Assembly (NCBI GenBank): GCA_044368575.1
Contig: JBIPPH010000037.1
Location: 1-19,949, forward strand
Source: JABMMZ01 sp044368575
GTDB taxonomy: Bacteria > Bacteroidota > Bacteroidia > NS11-12g > UBA955
Length of the DNA stretch: 19,949 nucleotides
Reading direction: 5' to 3'
The position numbers and the translations under genes were made by a program. Shown one piece after another: positions 7,384 to 16,333 of this stretch; the stretch's first letter is position 1; every line of letters begins with the position of its first letter. Under the pieces are notes generated by a model, which saw nothing but the letters and a program-made list of their open reading frames with translations, had not been told where the DNA came from and did not search any database.

Positions 7384-7391
7384 TACATTTG
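7384..7391 (+). promoter_or_regulatory. Bacteroidota -7 promoter box (TACATTTG) for kynU
   Basis: TACATTTG matches TAnnTTTG exactly and ends only 4 nt before the ATG at 7396, so a transcript from here would be almost leaderless. It would give the kynU-prmA-dehydrogenase group its own promoter inside the longer co-directional run. No clear -33 TTTG is present. Confidence 0.4.
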
Positions 7392-7395
7392 CAGC

Positions 7396-8661
7396 ATGCA
7401 ATTTGAAAATTCTTTAGCATTTGCAAGGAAAGCAGACAGTGAAGACGCATTGTCAGGATTTAGAGCAGAATTTTATATACCTGAAATCAATGGAAAGCCA
7501 AGTATTTATTTGACTGGTAACTCATTAGGATTATTGCCTAGAGCTGCGGAAAAAGCCATTCAAGCGGAACTAGAAGATTGGAAAAATCTGGGCGTTGAAG
7601 GCCATTTTCACGGCCAAAACCCATGGTTCCACTACCATAAATTTTTAACAGAAAATGCTGCTAACATAGTTGGTGCAAAACCGATTGAGGTGGTAGTGAT
7701 GAACCAGCTAAGTTCAAATTTGCATTTCTTATTTGTAAGTTTCTACAGACCCAATCAACAACGCTATAAAATCATTATGGAAGCTGGTGCATTTCCGAGT
7801 GATATGTACTTGGTGGAATCTCAAGTTAAATTCCATGGCTTAGATCCTAAAGAAGCCATTATTGAGGTAGCACCAAGACCGGGTGAACATGCGCTCAGAC
7901 ACGAAGACATCATTCAAACCATTGAAACACATAAAAATGAATTGGCTTTGGTCTTCTTTAGTGGAGTTCAATATTATACAGGACAAGTATTTAATATCAA
8001 AGCAATTGCTGCAAAAGCCCATGAAGTTGGCGCATTAGCGGGATTTGACTTAGCGCATGCAGTAGGTAATATTGATTTGCAATTACACGAATGGCAAGTG
8101 GATTTTGCTGCTTGGTGCAGTTATAAATATTTGAATTCAGGGCCGGGAAGTGTTGGTGGTGCGTTTGTGCATGAAAAATACGCCAAAGATGCAGATTTAC
8201 CTAGATTTGCCGGCTGGTGGGGACACAATGAAAACGAGCGTTTCAAAATGTTAAAAGGCTTTATTCCTGAGCCTGGTGCAGCTGGTTGGCAAGTCAGTAA
8301 TGCGCCAGTTTTGAGTATGTCTGTACACAAAGCTTCACTTGAGATATTTGCAAAAGCAGGCATGCAACGCCTCATTAAAAAAGGACAGCAATTGAATGCT
8401 TACTTGGAATACATTGTTTTAGCAGCTTGTCAAAACAATAAATTTTTGGACTTGAATATTATCACACCGGCAGCACCTGAGAGAGGCTGTCAGTTAAGTA
8501 TTTTAACCGGTGAAAATGGTAAAGCATTGTTTGATCATTTAACCAATCATGGCGTTATTGCTGATTGGCGCAATCCAAATGTGATCCGTATGGCTCCTGT
8601 AGGATTATACAATACCTTTGAAGACCTATACAAATTAGGACAAATTTTATCTGATTTTTAG
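7396..8661 (+). CDS. kynU: Kynureninase
   Basis: A 421-residue pyridoxal-phosphate enzyme (EC 3.7.1.3) that cleaves L-kynurenine to anthranilate and alanine, or 3-hydroxykynurenine to 3-hydroxyanthranilate. The start ATG 7396 gives MQFENSLAFARKAD, the normal kynureninase beginning. A GTG at 7369 would add nine residues and overlap the upstream gene. Visible motifs: YLTGNSLGLLPR; GFDLAHAVGN with Asp218 and His221 in the PLP-binding region; WCSYKYLNSGPG with the Schiff-base lysine Lys244; and GWWGH. The length is normal for the family and no key residue is missing. prmA follows after 3 bp. No other kynurenine-pathway gene is in the window, so whether it serves degradation or NAD synthesis cannot be decided. 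Confidence 0.95.
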   Translation: MQFENSLAFARKADSEDALSGFRAEFYIPEINGKPSIYLTGNSLGLLPRAAEKAIQAELEDWKNLGVEGHFHGQNPWFHYHKFLTENAANIVGAKPIEVVVMNQLSSNLHFLFVSFYRPNQQRYKIIMEAGAFPSDMYLVESQVKFHGLDPKEAIIEVAPRPGEHALRHEDIIQTIETHKNELALVFFSGVQYYTGQVFNIKAIAAKAHEVGALAGFDLAHAVGNIDLQLHEWQVDFAAWCSYKYLNSGPGSVGGAFVHEKYAKDADLPRFAGWWGHNENERFKMLKGFIPEPGAAGWQVSNAPVLSMSVHKASLEIFAKAGMQRLIKKGQQLNAYLEYIVLAACQNNKFLDLNIITPAAPERGCQLSILTGENGKALFDHLTNHGVIADWRNPNVIRMAPVGLYNTFEDLYKLGQILSDF

Positions 8662-8664
8662 ACT

Positions 8665-9516
8665 ATGAAAAATTACCTTGAAGTAAGCCTTACTGCTACT
8701 GAACCAATTGAGGCTCACGTAGAAATTATTACCGCCTATCTATCAGAATTTGGATTCGAAGGATCTGCTGAAGACGAGCAAGTTAAAGCCTATATCGCTG
8801 TTGGCGAGCACTCTGAAACCGATATCAAAGTCTTAATCGATGAGTTGATTGAAAAAGGACTTTGTGAAAAAGCCTATCAAATTGAAACCATAGCGCCTAA
8901 GAATTGGAACGAAGAATGGGAGAAGAATTATTTTCAACCCATCATTATTGGTGAACAGTGTTTAATCAAAAGCAGTTTTCACCAAACAGATTTAAAGGCC
9001 AAATACGAAATAGTAATTGATCCCAAAATGAGTTTCGGCACAGGCCATCATGAAACCACTAGTATGATGGCGGAATACATTTTAGAGCTTGATTTGGCAG
9101 ATAAAATGATATTGGATATGGGTACTGGAACGGGTATACTTGGTATTCTCGCCTCTATGATTGGTTGCAAAAAAGTTATTGGCATTGACAACGATAGCTG
9201 GTGCTATGAGAATGCTCAAGAGAACATTGAAAAAAACCATATTGACAATTTTGAAATGCACTTAGGCGATGCTGGTCTTTTAAAATCTTATCCCAATGCT
9301 TTTGATTTGGTAATTGCCAATATTAATCGCCATATTTTGTTGGCTGATATTAAGTACTATCATCAGAGCATGCACAAAGGCAGCACATTGCTTTTGAGTG
9401 GTTTTTATGAATCCGATCTTGAAGAGATTGAAAAAGAGTGCTTAAAATATGGACTTAAACGCATTGACTACAAAATGAAGCGTTCATGGGTAGCTGCACA
9501 ATTTAACTATATATAA
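8665..9516 (+). CDS. prmA: Ribosomal protein L11 methyltransferase
   Basis: A 283-residue SAM-dependent enzyme that trimethylates amino groups of ribosomal protein L11. The small N-terminal domain (residues 1-~75) is the L11-binding part, followed by the linker motif NWNEEWEKNYFQP. The catalytic domain has MSFGTGHHETT, SAM loop I DMGTGTGILGILA (Asp151 onward), the acidic ribose contact IGIDND, and ANINRHIL (residues 218-225) in the motif IV position where PrmA typically has NIL. The C-terminal strand WVAAQF closes the fold. All parts are in the usual order and length. The ATG lies 3 bp after kynU and the stop abuts the next start, so it is surely co-transcribed with both. Confidence 0.95.
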   Translation: MKNYLEVSLTATEPIEAHVEIITAYLSEFGFEGSAEDEQVKAYIAVGEHSETDIKVLIDELIEKGLCEKAYQIETIAPKNWNEEWEKNYFQPIIIGEQCLIKSSFHQTDLKAKYEIVIDPKMSFGTGHHETTSMMAEYILELDLADKMILDMGTGTGILGILASMIGCKKVIGIDNDSWCYENAQENIEKNHIDNFEMHLGDAGLLKSYPNAFDLVIANINRHILLADIKYYHQSMHKGSTLLLSGFYESDLEEIEKECLKYGLKRIDYKMKRSWVAAQFNYI

Positions 9517-10221
9517 ATGGAATTAAATAAGAAGGTTGCAATTGTAACAGGTGTAAGCAAAGGCATTGGTGAAGCCCTTTGTAAAGCGCTGCTTGCTGAG
9601 GGTTGTATGGTGTATGGATTAGGCATGAATGCGCCTCCTATCCAAGATCAAAATTTACAATTTATTCCTACCGATATTCGTTCATTTGCAGCGGTTGAAT
9701 CTGCCATTCAAACCATAGTAAAACAAGAGCAACATGTGCATATACTCATTAACAACGCGGGTTTAGGATATTTTGCTAATGTAGAAGATTTACCATTAGA
9801 ACAATGGGATCAGATGTTTCAAACCAATATCAATGGCATGTTTTATACCTGCAAATTGACAGTCCCGGTAATGAAGCAACAAGGTATAGGTCATATCGTT
9901 AATATATCGAGTACAGCTGGTCTTGAAGGTATGCCTATGGTAAGCGGCTATTGTGCCACTAAATGGGCTGTAAAAGGCTTCAGCGAAAGTTTATGGCGCG
10001 AATTAAGAGACCACAAAATCAAAGTGACTTGTGTGTATCCGGGCAGCGTTAAAACAGATTTCTTTAGAAACAGCCCAGGTATACAGGCGCATGATTATAT
10101 GCTTATGCCATCAGACGTTGCTGAGCTTATTTTACATGCACTTAAAGCACCAGATAATTGTCATCAGGTGAATTTAGAGATAAGACCTCTGCAACCTAAG
10201 GGGCCAAAAACCAAACAATAA
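9517..10221 (+). CDS. Short-chain dehydrogenase/reductase (classical SDR)
   Basis: A 234-residue NAD(P)-dependent oxidoreductase with all classical SDR motifs. The cofactor loop TGVSKGIG is at residues 11-18, NNAG at 79-82, and the catalytic set Asn104, Ser132, Tyr145 and Lys149 (YCATK). The PGSVKT segment follows the active site. The substrate is not predictable from sequence. The absence of an Asp at the end of the second strand and the Ser-Lys pair in the glycine loop make NADP(H) more likely than NAD(H); that is inference. The ATG directly abuts the stop of prmA with no gap, indicating coupling. There are no membrane segments. Confidence 0.9.
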   Translation: MELNKKVAIVTGVSKGIGEALCKALLAEGCMVYGLGMNAPPIQDQNLQFIPTDIRSFAAVESAIQTIVKQEQHVHILINNAGLGYFANVEDLPLEQWDQMFQTNINGMFYTCKLTVPVMKQQGIGHIVNISSTAGLEGMPMVSGYCATKWAVKGFSESLWRELRDHKIKVTCVYPGSVKTDFFRNSPGIQAHDYMLMPSDVAELILHALKAPDNCHQVNLEIRPLQPKGPKTKQ

Positions 10222-10247
10222 TATTAATCATTAGGCGTTATTTGCTC

Positions 10248-11669
10248 GTGAAATTCCTTAAATCCTTTAGCCTGTTTTGCTTGCTTATACTGTGTATACA
10301 GTCATGCAAAAAGGAATTGATATTTATAAAGGATCCGGTGGCCATCAACTTGTCTGAAGACACTGTGTTTTTTGATACCGTTTTTACCAGATTAAATGGC
10401 GGTAACTATCCGCGTTCAATTACCAAAAAAATGATGGTCAGCAACCCGTACAAAGAAAGCATTAAGCTCAATGTATCTGTTATGGGCGGAAGTCAGTCGG
10501 CCTACAGAATTAATGTAGATGGGCAAACCGGCAGAGTGATTAGAGAGGTTGAAATTCTACCTAAAGACAGTGCCTGGGTATTTATTGAAGCCAGCTTAAC
10601 GCCCAATAACCAGACCTTACCTGCCCTTGTTAGAGACAGCCTTTTGTTTGAAGTCAATGGCAATGAACAATTTGTTCAATTGGCTGCTTATGGTTGGGAT
10701 GCCTATTATTTAAAAGATACGGTTTTTAATCAAACCCTTAGCTTAAATGCAACGGATAAACCATATGTGATTGTCAATACCATTTTCGTTGATAAGAACA
10801 CCACTTTAAGCATTGGCCCTGGAACACATTTTTATGCTACTCCAAATGCCTTTATTGTTAGCAATAATAAGAAAATCAATATAGGCAGCATCAATGTTTT
10901 TGGCACTTTAAAAATCAATGGCACCCAAGCCAATCCTGTCATTTTTGAGGGTGATCGATTAGACAATGCCTTTCAAAATACACCTGGTCAATGGAGAGGC
11001 ATACATTACTGGAGAGGCAGTGTTAATAATGAAATTAGCCATGCCGTCATTAAAAATGCAACAGTAGGTTTACAGATTGATTCATTACCTGAAAGTGGAG
11101 TCTATGGCTTAACGGTTAAACAATCAACCATTAAAAACTGTAGTGCCTATGGCGTATTGGGCTTAACAGCTAAAACCTATTTTGAAAACACTGTGATTAG
11201 CCATTGTGGCGCCAATACCTTTATTGGTTATATTGGTGGTGACTATACCTTTAAGCACTGTAGTTTTTACAACCCAAGCAATGGTCGTAAAGATGCGCAA
11301 ATACTGTTTAATAATGTACTACGCGACGAAAACAATGTAGCAATCAGAAATTACAGCTTAAGCATACATTTGATCAACAGCATCATCTGGGGCAGTTTAG
11401 ACAATGAACTCAGCCTCGATTTAAATCAAGCCATTACTTTGGCAGAAATGGATCATTGTATCTACAAATCAAAAAGTAATTACAATGCTTGGGGCAGCAA
11501 TAACCTCAGAAATATAGATCCTATGTATAAGGATGTCAATCTATGGGATTTGTCTTTAAAAGCAGGCTCACCAGCCATTAATCAAGCTGATCAAACCAAT
11601 AGCTGTAGTACAGATATTAATGACAAAACAAGAGATGCGCAACCAGATATTGGCGCATTTGAGTTTTAA
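10248..11669 (+). CDS. Lipoprotein with parallel beta-helix, choice-of-anchor Q type
   Basis: GTG 10248 gives MKFLKSFSLF, a hydrophobic core and the lipobox CIQSC, with Cys20 followed by KKE. A TTG at 10242 is possible but adds only two residues. The 473-residue protein first has a ~120-residue beta-sandwich-like region (SEDTVFFDTVF, then FEVNGNEQFVQLAAYGWDA). A right-handed beta-helix-like stretch follows (repeated short turns such as GTLKINGTQANPVIFEGD and THFYATPNAFIVSNNKKINI). It ends SLKAGSPAINQ...DINDKTRDAQPDIGAFEF, the choice-of-anchor Q signature. Similar large lipoproteins are common and uncharacterised in Bacteroidota. It is 26 bp after the dehydrogenase and its stop is 1 bp from the convergent lysS stop. 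Surface or periplasmic location is inferred from the lipobox. Confidence 0.8.
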   Translation: MKFLKSFSLFCLLILCIQSCKKELIFIKDPVAINLSEDTVFFDTVFTRLNGGNYPRSITKKMMVSNPYKESIKLNVSVMGGSQSAYRINVDGQTGRVIREVEILPKDSAWVFIEASLTPNNQTLPALVRDSLLFEVNGNEQFVQLAAYGWDAYYLKDTVFNQTLSLNATDKPYVIVNTIFVDKNTTLSIGPGTHFYATPNAFIVSNNKKINIGSINVFGTLKINGTQANPVIFEGDRLDNAFQNTPGQWRGIHYWRGSVNNEISHAVIKNATVGLQIDSLPESGVYGLTVKQSTIKNCSAYGVLGLTAKTYFENTVISHCGANTFIGYIGGDYTFKHCSFYNPSNGRKDAQILFNNVLRDENNVAIRNYSLSIHLINSIIWGSLDNELSLDLNQAITLAEMDHCIYKSKSNYNAWGSNNLRNIDPMYKDVNLWDLSLKAGSPAINQADQTNSCSTDINDKTRDAQPDIGAFEF

Positions 11670-11699
11670 ATTAGTCTTGCTTTTCAGGGCGCATTTGAG
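11652..11699 (+). repeat. 12-bp direct repeat GGCGCATTTGAG across a convergent gene junction
   Basis: GGCGCATTTGAG is present exactly at 11652-11663 and 11688-11699, a 36-bp period. The two copies lie on either side of the touching stop codons of the beta-helix lipoprotein gene and lysS. The left copy encodes GAFE of the lipoprotein end; the right copy, read on the other strand, encodes part of the PQMRP end of lysyl-tRNA synthetase. Both peptides are normal for their families. Confidence 0.6.
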
Positions 11700-13182
11700 G
11701 GAAGAACAACACTTCTTGAATGCTCACCTGATTGGTCATCATCATGGTTAATCTATCAATACCAACGCCCAATCCGGCTGTAGGTGGCATACCATACTCA
11801 AGTGCTCTTAAGAAATCTTCATCAAGTGGCATGGCTTCATCATCGCCTCTACCAGCTAATTTCAATTGTTCTTCAAAACGTTCTCTTTGATCAATTGGAT
11901 CATTCAACTCTGTATAAGCATTGGCAATCTCTTTGCCGTTCACAAACAATTCAAAACGTTCTACTAAACCAGGTTTAGATCTGTGTTTTTTAGTGAGTGG
12001 GCTCATCTCAATAGGATAATCCGTGATAAAGGTTGGTTGAATGCAATGTTTTTCACACTTTGCACCAAAAATTTCATCTATCAATTTGCCTTTGCCCATA
12101 CTGGCATCGGTTGGGATATTCAATTGTTTGCAAGTTGCTCTAAGTTGATCTTCATCCATAGCAGAAACATCAATGCCTGTGTATTCTTTAATGGCATCAA
12201 ACATGCTAATGCGCTTGTAAGGACGAGCAAAATTGATGGTGTTCTCTCCTACTTGAACCATGGTTGAACCATTGACATCATTGGCAACGTTTTCTATCAT
12301 TAGCTCAGTATAATCCATCATCCAATGGTAGTCTTTGTAGGCAACATAGATTTCAAGACCTGTAAACTCAGGGTTATGGGTTCTATCTATGCCTTCATTT
12401 CTAAAGTTCTTTGCAAATTCATATACGCCATCAAAACCACCTACAATAAGGCGTTTCAAATACAATTCATTGGCAATTCTTAAGAACAATGGCATGTCTA
12501 AAGCATTGTGATGGGTCATAAACGGTCTTGCAGCAGCACCACCATGAATGGCTTGTAAAATGGGTGTTTCTACTTCAAGGTAACCGCTTGCATTAAAGGT
12601 ATTGCGCAAGGATTGAACCACCTTGGTGCGCTTAATGAAAGTCTCTTTAACGTGGGTGTTCACAATTAAGTCAACATAACGCATTCTATATCTCAATTCA
12701 GGATCGCTGAAGGCATCAAACAACACACCATCTTTTTCTTTTACAATTGGTAGTGGGTTCAAGGATTTAGACAATAAAGTCAACGATTTAACCCTGATTG
12801 AAGTTTCGCCAGTTTTAGTCACGAATACTTCACCTTTAACACCAACAATATCACCAATGTCCAATAAATGCAATACCAATTCATCAAACAAAGTAGTATT
12901 GTCAGCTTGACAAATATTATCGCGACCAACATACAACTGGATTCTGCCAACGTGGTCTTGAATTTTCATGAAGCAAACCTTGCCTTTAGGTTGCAAACTC
13001 ATTATACGACCAGCAATACTAACTGATTGCAAGTTATTGGCTTCTGCATCAAAGGTCTTGAGAATGGTCTCTGTATTGGTATTAATATCAAACAATTCAG
13101 CAGGATATGGATCTATACCCAAGGCTTTAATTTGCTCAAGTTTGTGTCTTCTTTGTAATTGTAATTCGTTCAGTTCTGACAT
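11671..13182 (-). CDS. lysS: Lysyl-tRNA synthetase, class II
   Basis: A 503-residue enzyme charging tRNA-Lys. The N-terminal OB-fold anticodon-binding domain (residues ~50-150) contains VSIAGRIMSLQPKGKVCFMKI. The class II catalytic core has motif 1 around TFNASGYLEVETPILQ, motif 2 at FRNEGIDRTHNPEFTGLE, and motif 3 at GLGVGIDRLTMMM. Other conserved pieces are GGAAARPFMTHHNALD, GKEIANAYTELNDP and the terminal VLFFPQMRPE. The length is standard; no extra appended domain is seen. ATG 13182 is the first start and follows a well-formed Bacteroidota promoter. It is transcribed alone and its stop is 1 bp from that of the convergent lipoprotein gene. Confidence 0.97.
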   Translation of the reverse strand: MSELNELQLQRRHKLEQIKALGIDPYPAELFDINTNTETILKTFDAEANNLQSVSIAGRIMSLQPKGKVCFMKIQDHVGRIQLYVGRDNICQADNTTLFDELVLHLLDIGDIVGVKGEVFVTKTGETSIRVKSLTLLSKSLNPLPIVKEKDGVLFDAFSDPELRYRMRYVDLIVNTHVKETFIKRTKVVQSLRNTFNASGYLEVETPILQAIHGGAAARPFMTHHNALDMPLFLRIANELYLKRLIVGGFDGVYEFAKNFRNEGIDRTHNPEFTGLEIYVAYKDYHWMMDYTELMIENVANDVNGSTMVQVGENTINFARPYKRISMFDAIKEYTGIDVSAMDEDQLRATCKQLNIPTDASMGKGKLIDEIFGAKCEKHCIQPTFITDYPIEMSPLTKKHRSKPGLVERFELFVNGKEIANAYTELNDPIDQRERFEEQLKLAGRGDDEAMPLDEDFLRALEYGMPPTAGLGVGIDRLTMMMTNQVSIQEVLFFPQMRPEKQD

Positions 13183-13203
13183 GAATTTTTAGAAAATAAA
13201 ACG

Positions 13204-13233
13204 CAAAAATACCTTAGAATAACCACTTTTCAA
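13204..13233 (-). promoter_or_regulatory. lysS promoter (TTG-N19-TATTTTTG)
   Basis: On the minus strand a TTG (complement of 13231-13233) is followed by 19 bp and TATTTTTG (complement of 13204-13211). This fits both halves of the Bacteroidota promoter consensus, TTTG at -33 and TAnnTTTG at -7. The box ends 21 nt before the lysS ATG, predicting a short leader. It is the best-formed promoter in the window. Confidence 0.65.
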
Positions 13234-13265
13234 TAGGATAGAAGCAACTAAAAGCATAAATTTTC

Positions 13266-13273
13266 TATCTTTG
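13266..13273 (+). promoter_or_regulatory. Bacteroidota -7 promoter box (TATCTTTG) for the T9SS cargo gene
   Basis: TATCTTTG is an exact TAnnTTTG match ending 22 nt before the TTG start at 13296. No clear -33 TTTG is present at 19-20 bp. The box lies within a small inverted repeat (TCTAT at 13264-13268 and ATAGA at 13275-13279), which may or may not matter. Confidence 0.5.
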
Positions 13274-13295
13274 TATAGAGTGGAAACTTGCCCAA

Positions 13296-16200
13296 TTGAA
13301 AATACAGTCTACAAATATTAAGTGTCTGCTATTCTTCTGGTTAATGATAATTGGCCATACAACTCTTAGTGCTCAAGGCTTTTTAGAGAGTAAGGGCAGA
13401 TTGCCAAAGGGCTATGCGTTTTCAAAACAAATGTCTGGCGCCACCATCTACCTTAATCCACAAGGCTATAGTTTGTTATTGAGAGACAATGCCGCTTATG
13501 ACAGTTTATGGCAACATTTTCACGCTCACAAAACCTTATTGCATCCCTTTACTGTTAAGTACCACCGATTTGACATGCAATTTATTGGTGCTCAAACCAA
13601 AGCCATTGAGCCCTTGCAAGCCAATGCTGCCATACAGCATTTCTTTATCGGCAATGATCCAAAACAATGGCATACCAACTTAAAAACCTATCAAACATTA
13701 TTATACAAAAACCTTTATCCGCAAATTGACTGGGAATTAATTGAGATGGGCAAAGGCCTCAAACATAACTTTATTATTAAGCCTGGCGGTCAAACTAAAG
13801 CGATACAAATGCACTTTAACCATGCCAATGGCGTAGAGATTAAAAAAGGATTGCTCTATGTAAACACCTCTGTTGGCAATATGATTGAACAAGCGCCTAT
13901 TGCCTTTCAAATCATCAACGATGACACCGTATTTGTGAAAGCAGAGTATCAATTCATCAACTCAGAATCTACAGTTGTTGGCTTAAATATTGGCAATTAC
14001 AATCATGCCTATGAATTAATTATTGACCCGATTTTAGTGTTCTCAACCTACAGTGGTAGCCAAGGTGATAACTTCGGATTCACAGCTACTTATGATTCCA
14101 AATCACATTTATATGCAGGTGGTATAGTAGATGGTGGAACAGGCGCAGACGGAGGACCATTTCCGATAACTCCCGGAGCTTTCCAAACCGTCTATTCAGG
14201 CGGTGTAGGGCAAGCCCCTGCAAATTTGCCTTGCGATATTGGAATTAATAAGTATGATAGCGCTGGCAATACATTGCTCTATAGCACCTACTTAGGTGGC
14301 AGTAGAGATGAATACCCGCATAGCTTAGTGGTTGATAATCAAGACAATTTAATGGTTTTAGGCACTAGTTACTCTCAGGATTTTCCTATTGACATCAATG
14401 GTTTCGATACTACATCAAACGGTGGTACCGATATTTTTATTAGTAAATTATCTGCTGATGGTTCTAGTTTATTAGCAGGTACTTATTTTGGTGGATCATC
14501 GAATGACGGCCTCAACACGAATACCCTAAGGTATAATTATGCCGATGATTTTAGAGGCGATATTATTGTTGACAAGTACGATAATGTATATGTGGCATCA
14601 ACAAGCAATAGTACTGATTTTCCTATCCGTAATGCCTTTCAAACAACAAGAGCTTCCTCACAAGATGGTTGTGTATTCAGTTTTAATGCCGGGCTAAATA
14701 CTTTGAGATTTAGTAGTTTTTTTGGAGGCAATAAGGAAGATGCTTTATACAGCATTAGATTATACGATACCTTTTTGTACGTTGCTGGTGGAACTGCAAG
14801 TGGGGCAATGCCTTTTGCAGTTAATGGCAATAAAAACAATTTTATTGGTGGCAGAGCAGATGGAATGGTGGCTAAATTGAGTCAAAATGGAAAACTCATT
14901 GCCAGCTCCTATTTTGGCACTGACCAATACGATCAAATCTATTTTTTAGACATCGATGCCAATGGGCAAATTTATGCCGCCGGGCAAACAGAGGGGAATA
15001 TCAGTCGAACACCTGGAACTTATGGTAAAGACAATACCTCACAATTCATTGTTCGCTTCGATCCAAGTTTATCAGTGATCAATTTAGCCACAACATTTGG
15101 CAACAGAACCAATGATCCGGAAATAGCGCCTTCAGCTTTTTTGGTTGACAATTGTGATAATATTTACTTTTCAGGCTGGGGTAGTCCTATCAATTACAAT
15201 GGCCTACACAGTTTAACAACCGCCAATTTACAGGTCAGTAGCAATGCTATTCAAGCTACTACAGATAATGAAGATTTTTATTTGTTGGTGCTTAATAAAA
15301 ATGCTAGTCAACTGCTGTATGCTACTTATTTTGGAGGCAATCAAACGGAAGACCATGTTGATGGAGGCACTTCGCGATTTGATAAGCGAGGCGTTGTATA
15401 TCAATCAGTTTGTTCTAGCTGCCCAGAACCAAATCAACATTACGATGATTTTCCAGTAAGCAACAATGCGCCATTTAAAACCAACCTTAGCCCTCGATGT
15501 AGTAATGCTTCTTTTAAAATCGACTTTCAAATTACTTTTGAGGTAGATGCAATGTTTATTGCAACACCAAATACGGGCTGCGAAGATTTAGAAGTTCAAT
15601 TTAATAATAAGAGTTTACCCGCAAGGCATTATTATTGGGACTTTGGCGATGGTTCAAAAATAGATACTACTAGAAATCCAAAACACTTATACACTCAACC
15701 TGGAACTTATAAAGTAAAATTAACTTGTGTTGATTCCTTTTCGTGTAATATAAAGGCAGCAGATTCTACTATCATTACCGTAAAGGCTATGCCTAAAGCT
15801 GATTTCGAATTGAGCACCAAAGAATGTAGCAACGAATTTAGTTTTACAAATAAATCCTCAGACTACATCAAACCTGTTTGGGATTTTGGAGACAGTAGTC
15901 AATTAGATAGTACAACGAATCCAAAACACACCTATAAAAAAGATGGCTTATTCAAAGTTTTGTTAAGCGTTGAACACCCAAGCAGTGGTTGTATAGACAC
16001 ACAAACCATGCCTCTACCTGTGTTTTTAAATCCTGTAAGTACCATTAAAATCCCTAATGTGTTTACGCCAAATACAGACCAAATCAATGATTGTTATAGC
16101 ATAGGTGGTATTAATCCCAATTGTGATGAAGCTGAAATTTGGATATACAATCGTTGGGGTATTTTAGTATTTAATGGCTACTTGCCACTTAATTGTTGGA

Positions 16201-16331
16201 ATGGCGGTTATAACAATGAAAACAAACCATTGGCAGATGGCACATATTACTATATTCTAAGATTAAAAAGTAAAAATCCTCAAGTGAATTACGACACCAA
16301 ATACGAGGGCGTTATTCGTGTAATCCGTTAA
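13296..16331 (+). CDS. Secreted SBBP-propeller/PKD protein with gliding-motility-type C-terminal (T9SS) domain
   Basis: A 1011-residue exported protein. The TTG at 13296 supplies the signal peptide MKIQSTNIKCLLFFWLMIIG ending near SAQG; the next Met (residue 17) would break it. Residues ~27-245 resemble the DUF7948 domain that precedes SBBP repeats. Seven repeats with a STYxGG-like core follow, near residues 250, 330, 395, 473, 537, 599 and 676, consistent with a seven-bladed propeller. Two PKD domains have WDFGDGS at 781-787 and WDFGDSS at 862-868, each followed by NPKHxYxxxGxxKVxL. From residue 917 (IKIPNVFTPN, EIWIYNRWG, ADGTYYYILRL) it is the CHU_C/gliding-motility-associated domain, a sorting signal for type IX secretion. 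It is therefore predicted to be surface-attached or secreted; its ligand is unknown. It has its own promoter and is divergent from lysS. Confidence 0.9.
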   Translation: MKIQSTNIKCLLFFWLMIIGHTTLSAQGFLESKGRLPKGYAFSKQMSGATIYLNPQGYSLLLRDNAAYDSLWQHFHAHKTLLHPFTVKYHRFDMQFIGAQTKAIEPLQANAAIQHFFIGNDPKQWHTNLKTYQTLLYKNLYPQIDWELIEMGKGLKHNFIIKPGGQTKAIQMHFNHANGVEIKKGLLYVNTSVGNMIEQAPIAFQIINDDTVFVKAEYQFINSESTVVGLNIGNYNHAYELIIDPILVFSTYSGSQGDNFGFTATYDSKSHLYAGGIVDGGTGADGGPFPITPGAFQTVYSGGVGQAPANLPCDIGINKYDSAGNTLLYSTYLGGSRDEYPHSLVVDNQDNLMVLGTSYSQDFPIDINGFDTTSNGGTDIFISKLSADGSSLLAGTYFGGSSNDGLNTNTLRYNYADDFRGDIIVDKYDNVYVASTSNSTDFPIRNAFQTTRASSQDGCVFSFNAGLNTLRFSSFFGGNKEDALYSIRLYDTFLYVAGGTASGAMPFAVNGNKNNFIGGRADGMVAKLSQNGKLIASSYFGTDQYDQIYFLDIDANGQIYAAGQTEGNISRTPGTYGKDNTSQFIVRFDPSLSVINLATTFGNRTNDPEIAPSAFLVDNCDNIYFSGWGSPINYNGLHSLTTANLQVSSNAIQATTDNEDFYLLVLNKNASQLLYATYFGGNQTEDHVDGGTSRFDKRGVVYQSVCSSCPEPNQHYDDFPVSNNAPFKTNLSPRCSNASFKIDFQITFEVDAMFIATPNTGCEDLEVQFNNKSLPARHYYWDFGDGSKIDTTRNPKHLYTQPGTYKVKLTCVDSFSCNIKAADSTIITVKAMPKADFELSTKECSNEFSFTNKSSDYIKPVWDFGDSSQLDSTTNPKHTYKKDGLFKVLLSVEHPSSGCIDTQTMPLPVFLNPVSTIKIPNVFTPNTDQINDCYSIGGINPNCDEAEIWIYNRWGILVFNGYLPLNCWNGGYNNENKPLADGTYYYILRLKSKNPQVNYDTKYEGVIRVIR

Positions 16332-16333
16332 TT

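Noticed and set aside
13183..13295. RNA gene or riboswitch in the largest gap
   Set aside because: The 113 bp hold two divergent promoter boxes and no stable GC-rich fold or tRNA-like cloverleaf; tRNA-Lys beside lysS was considered and is not there.
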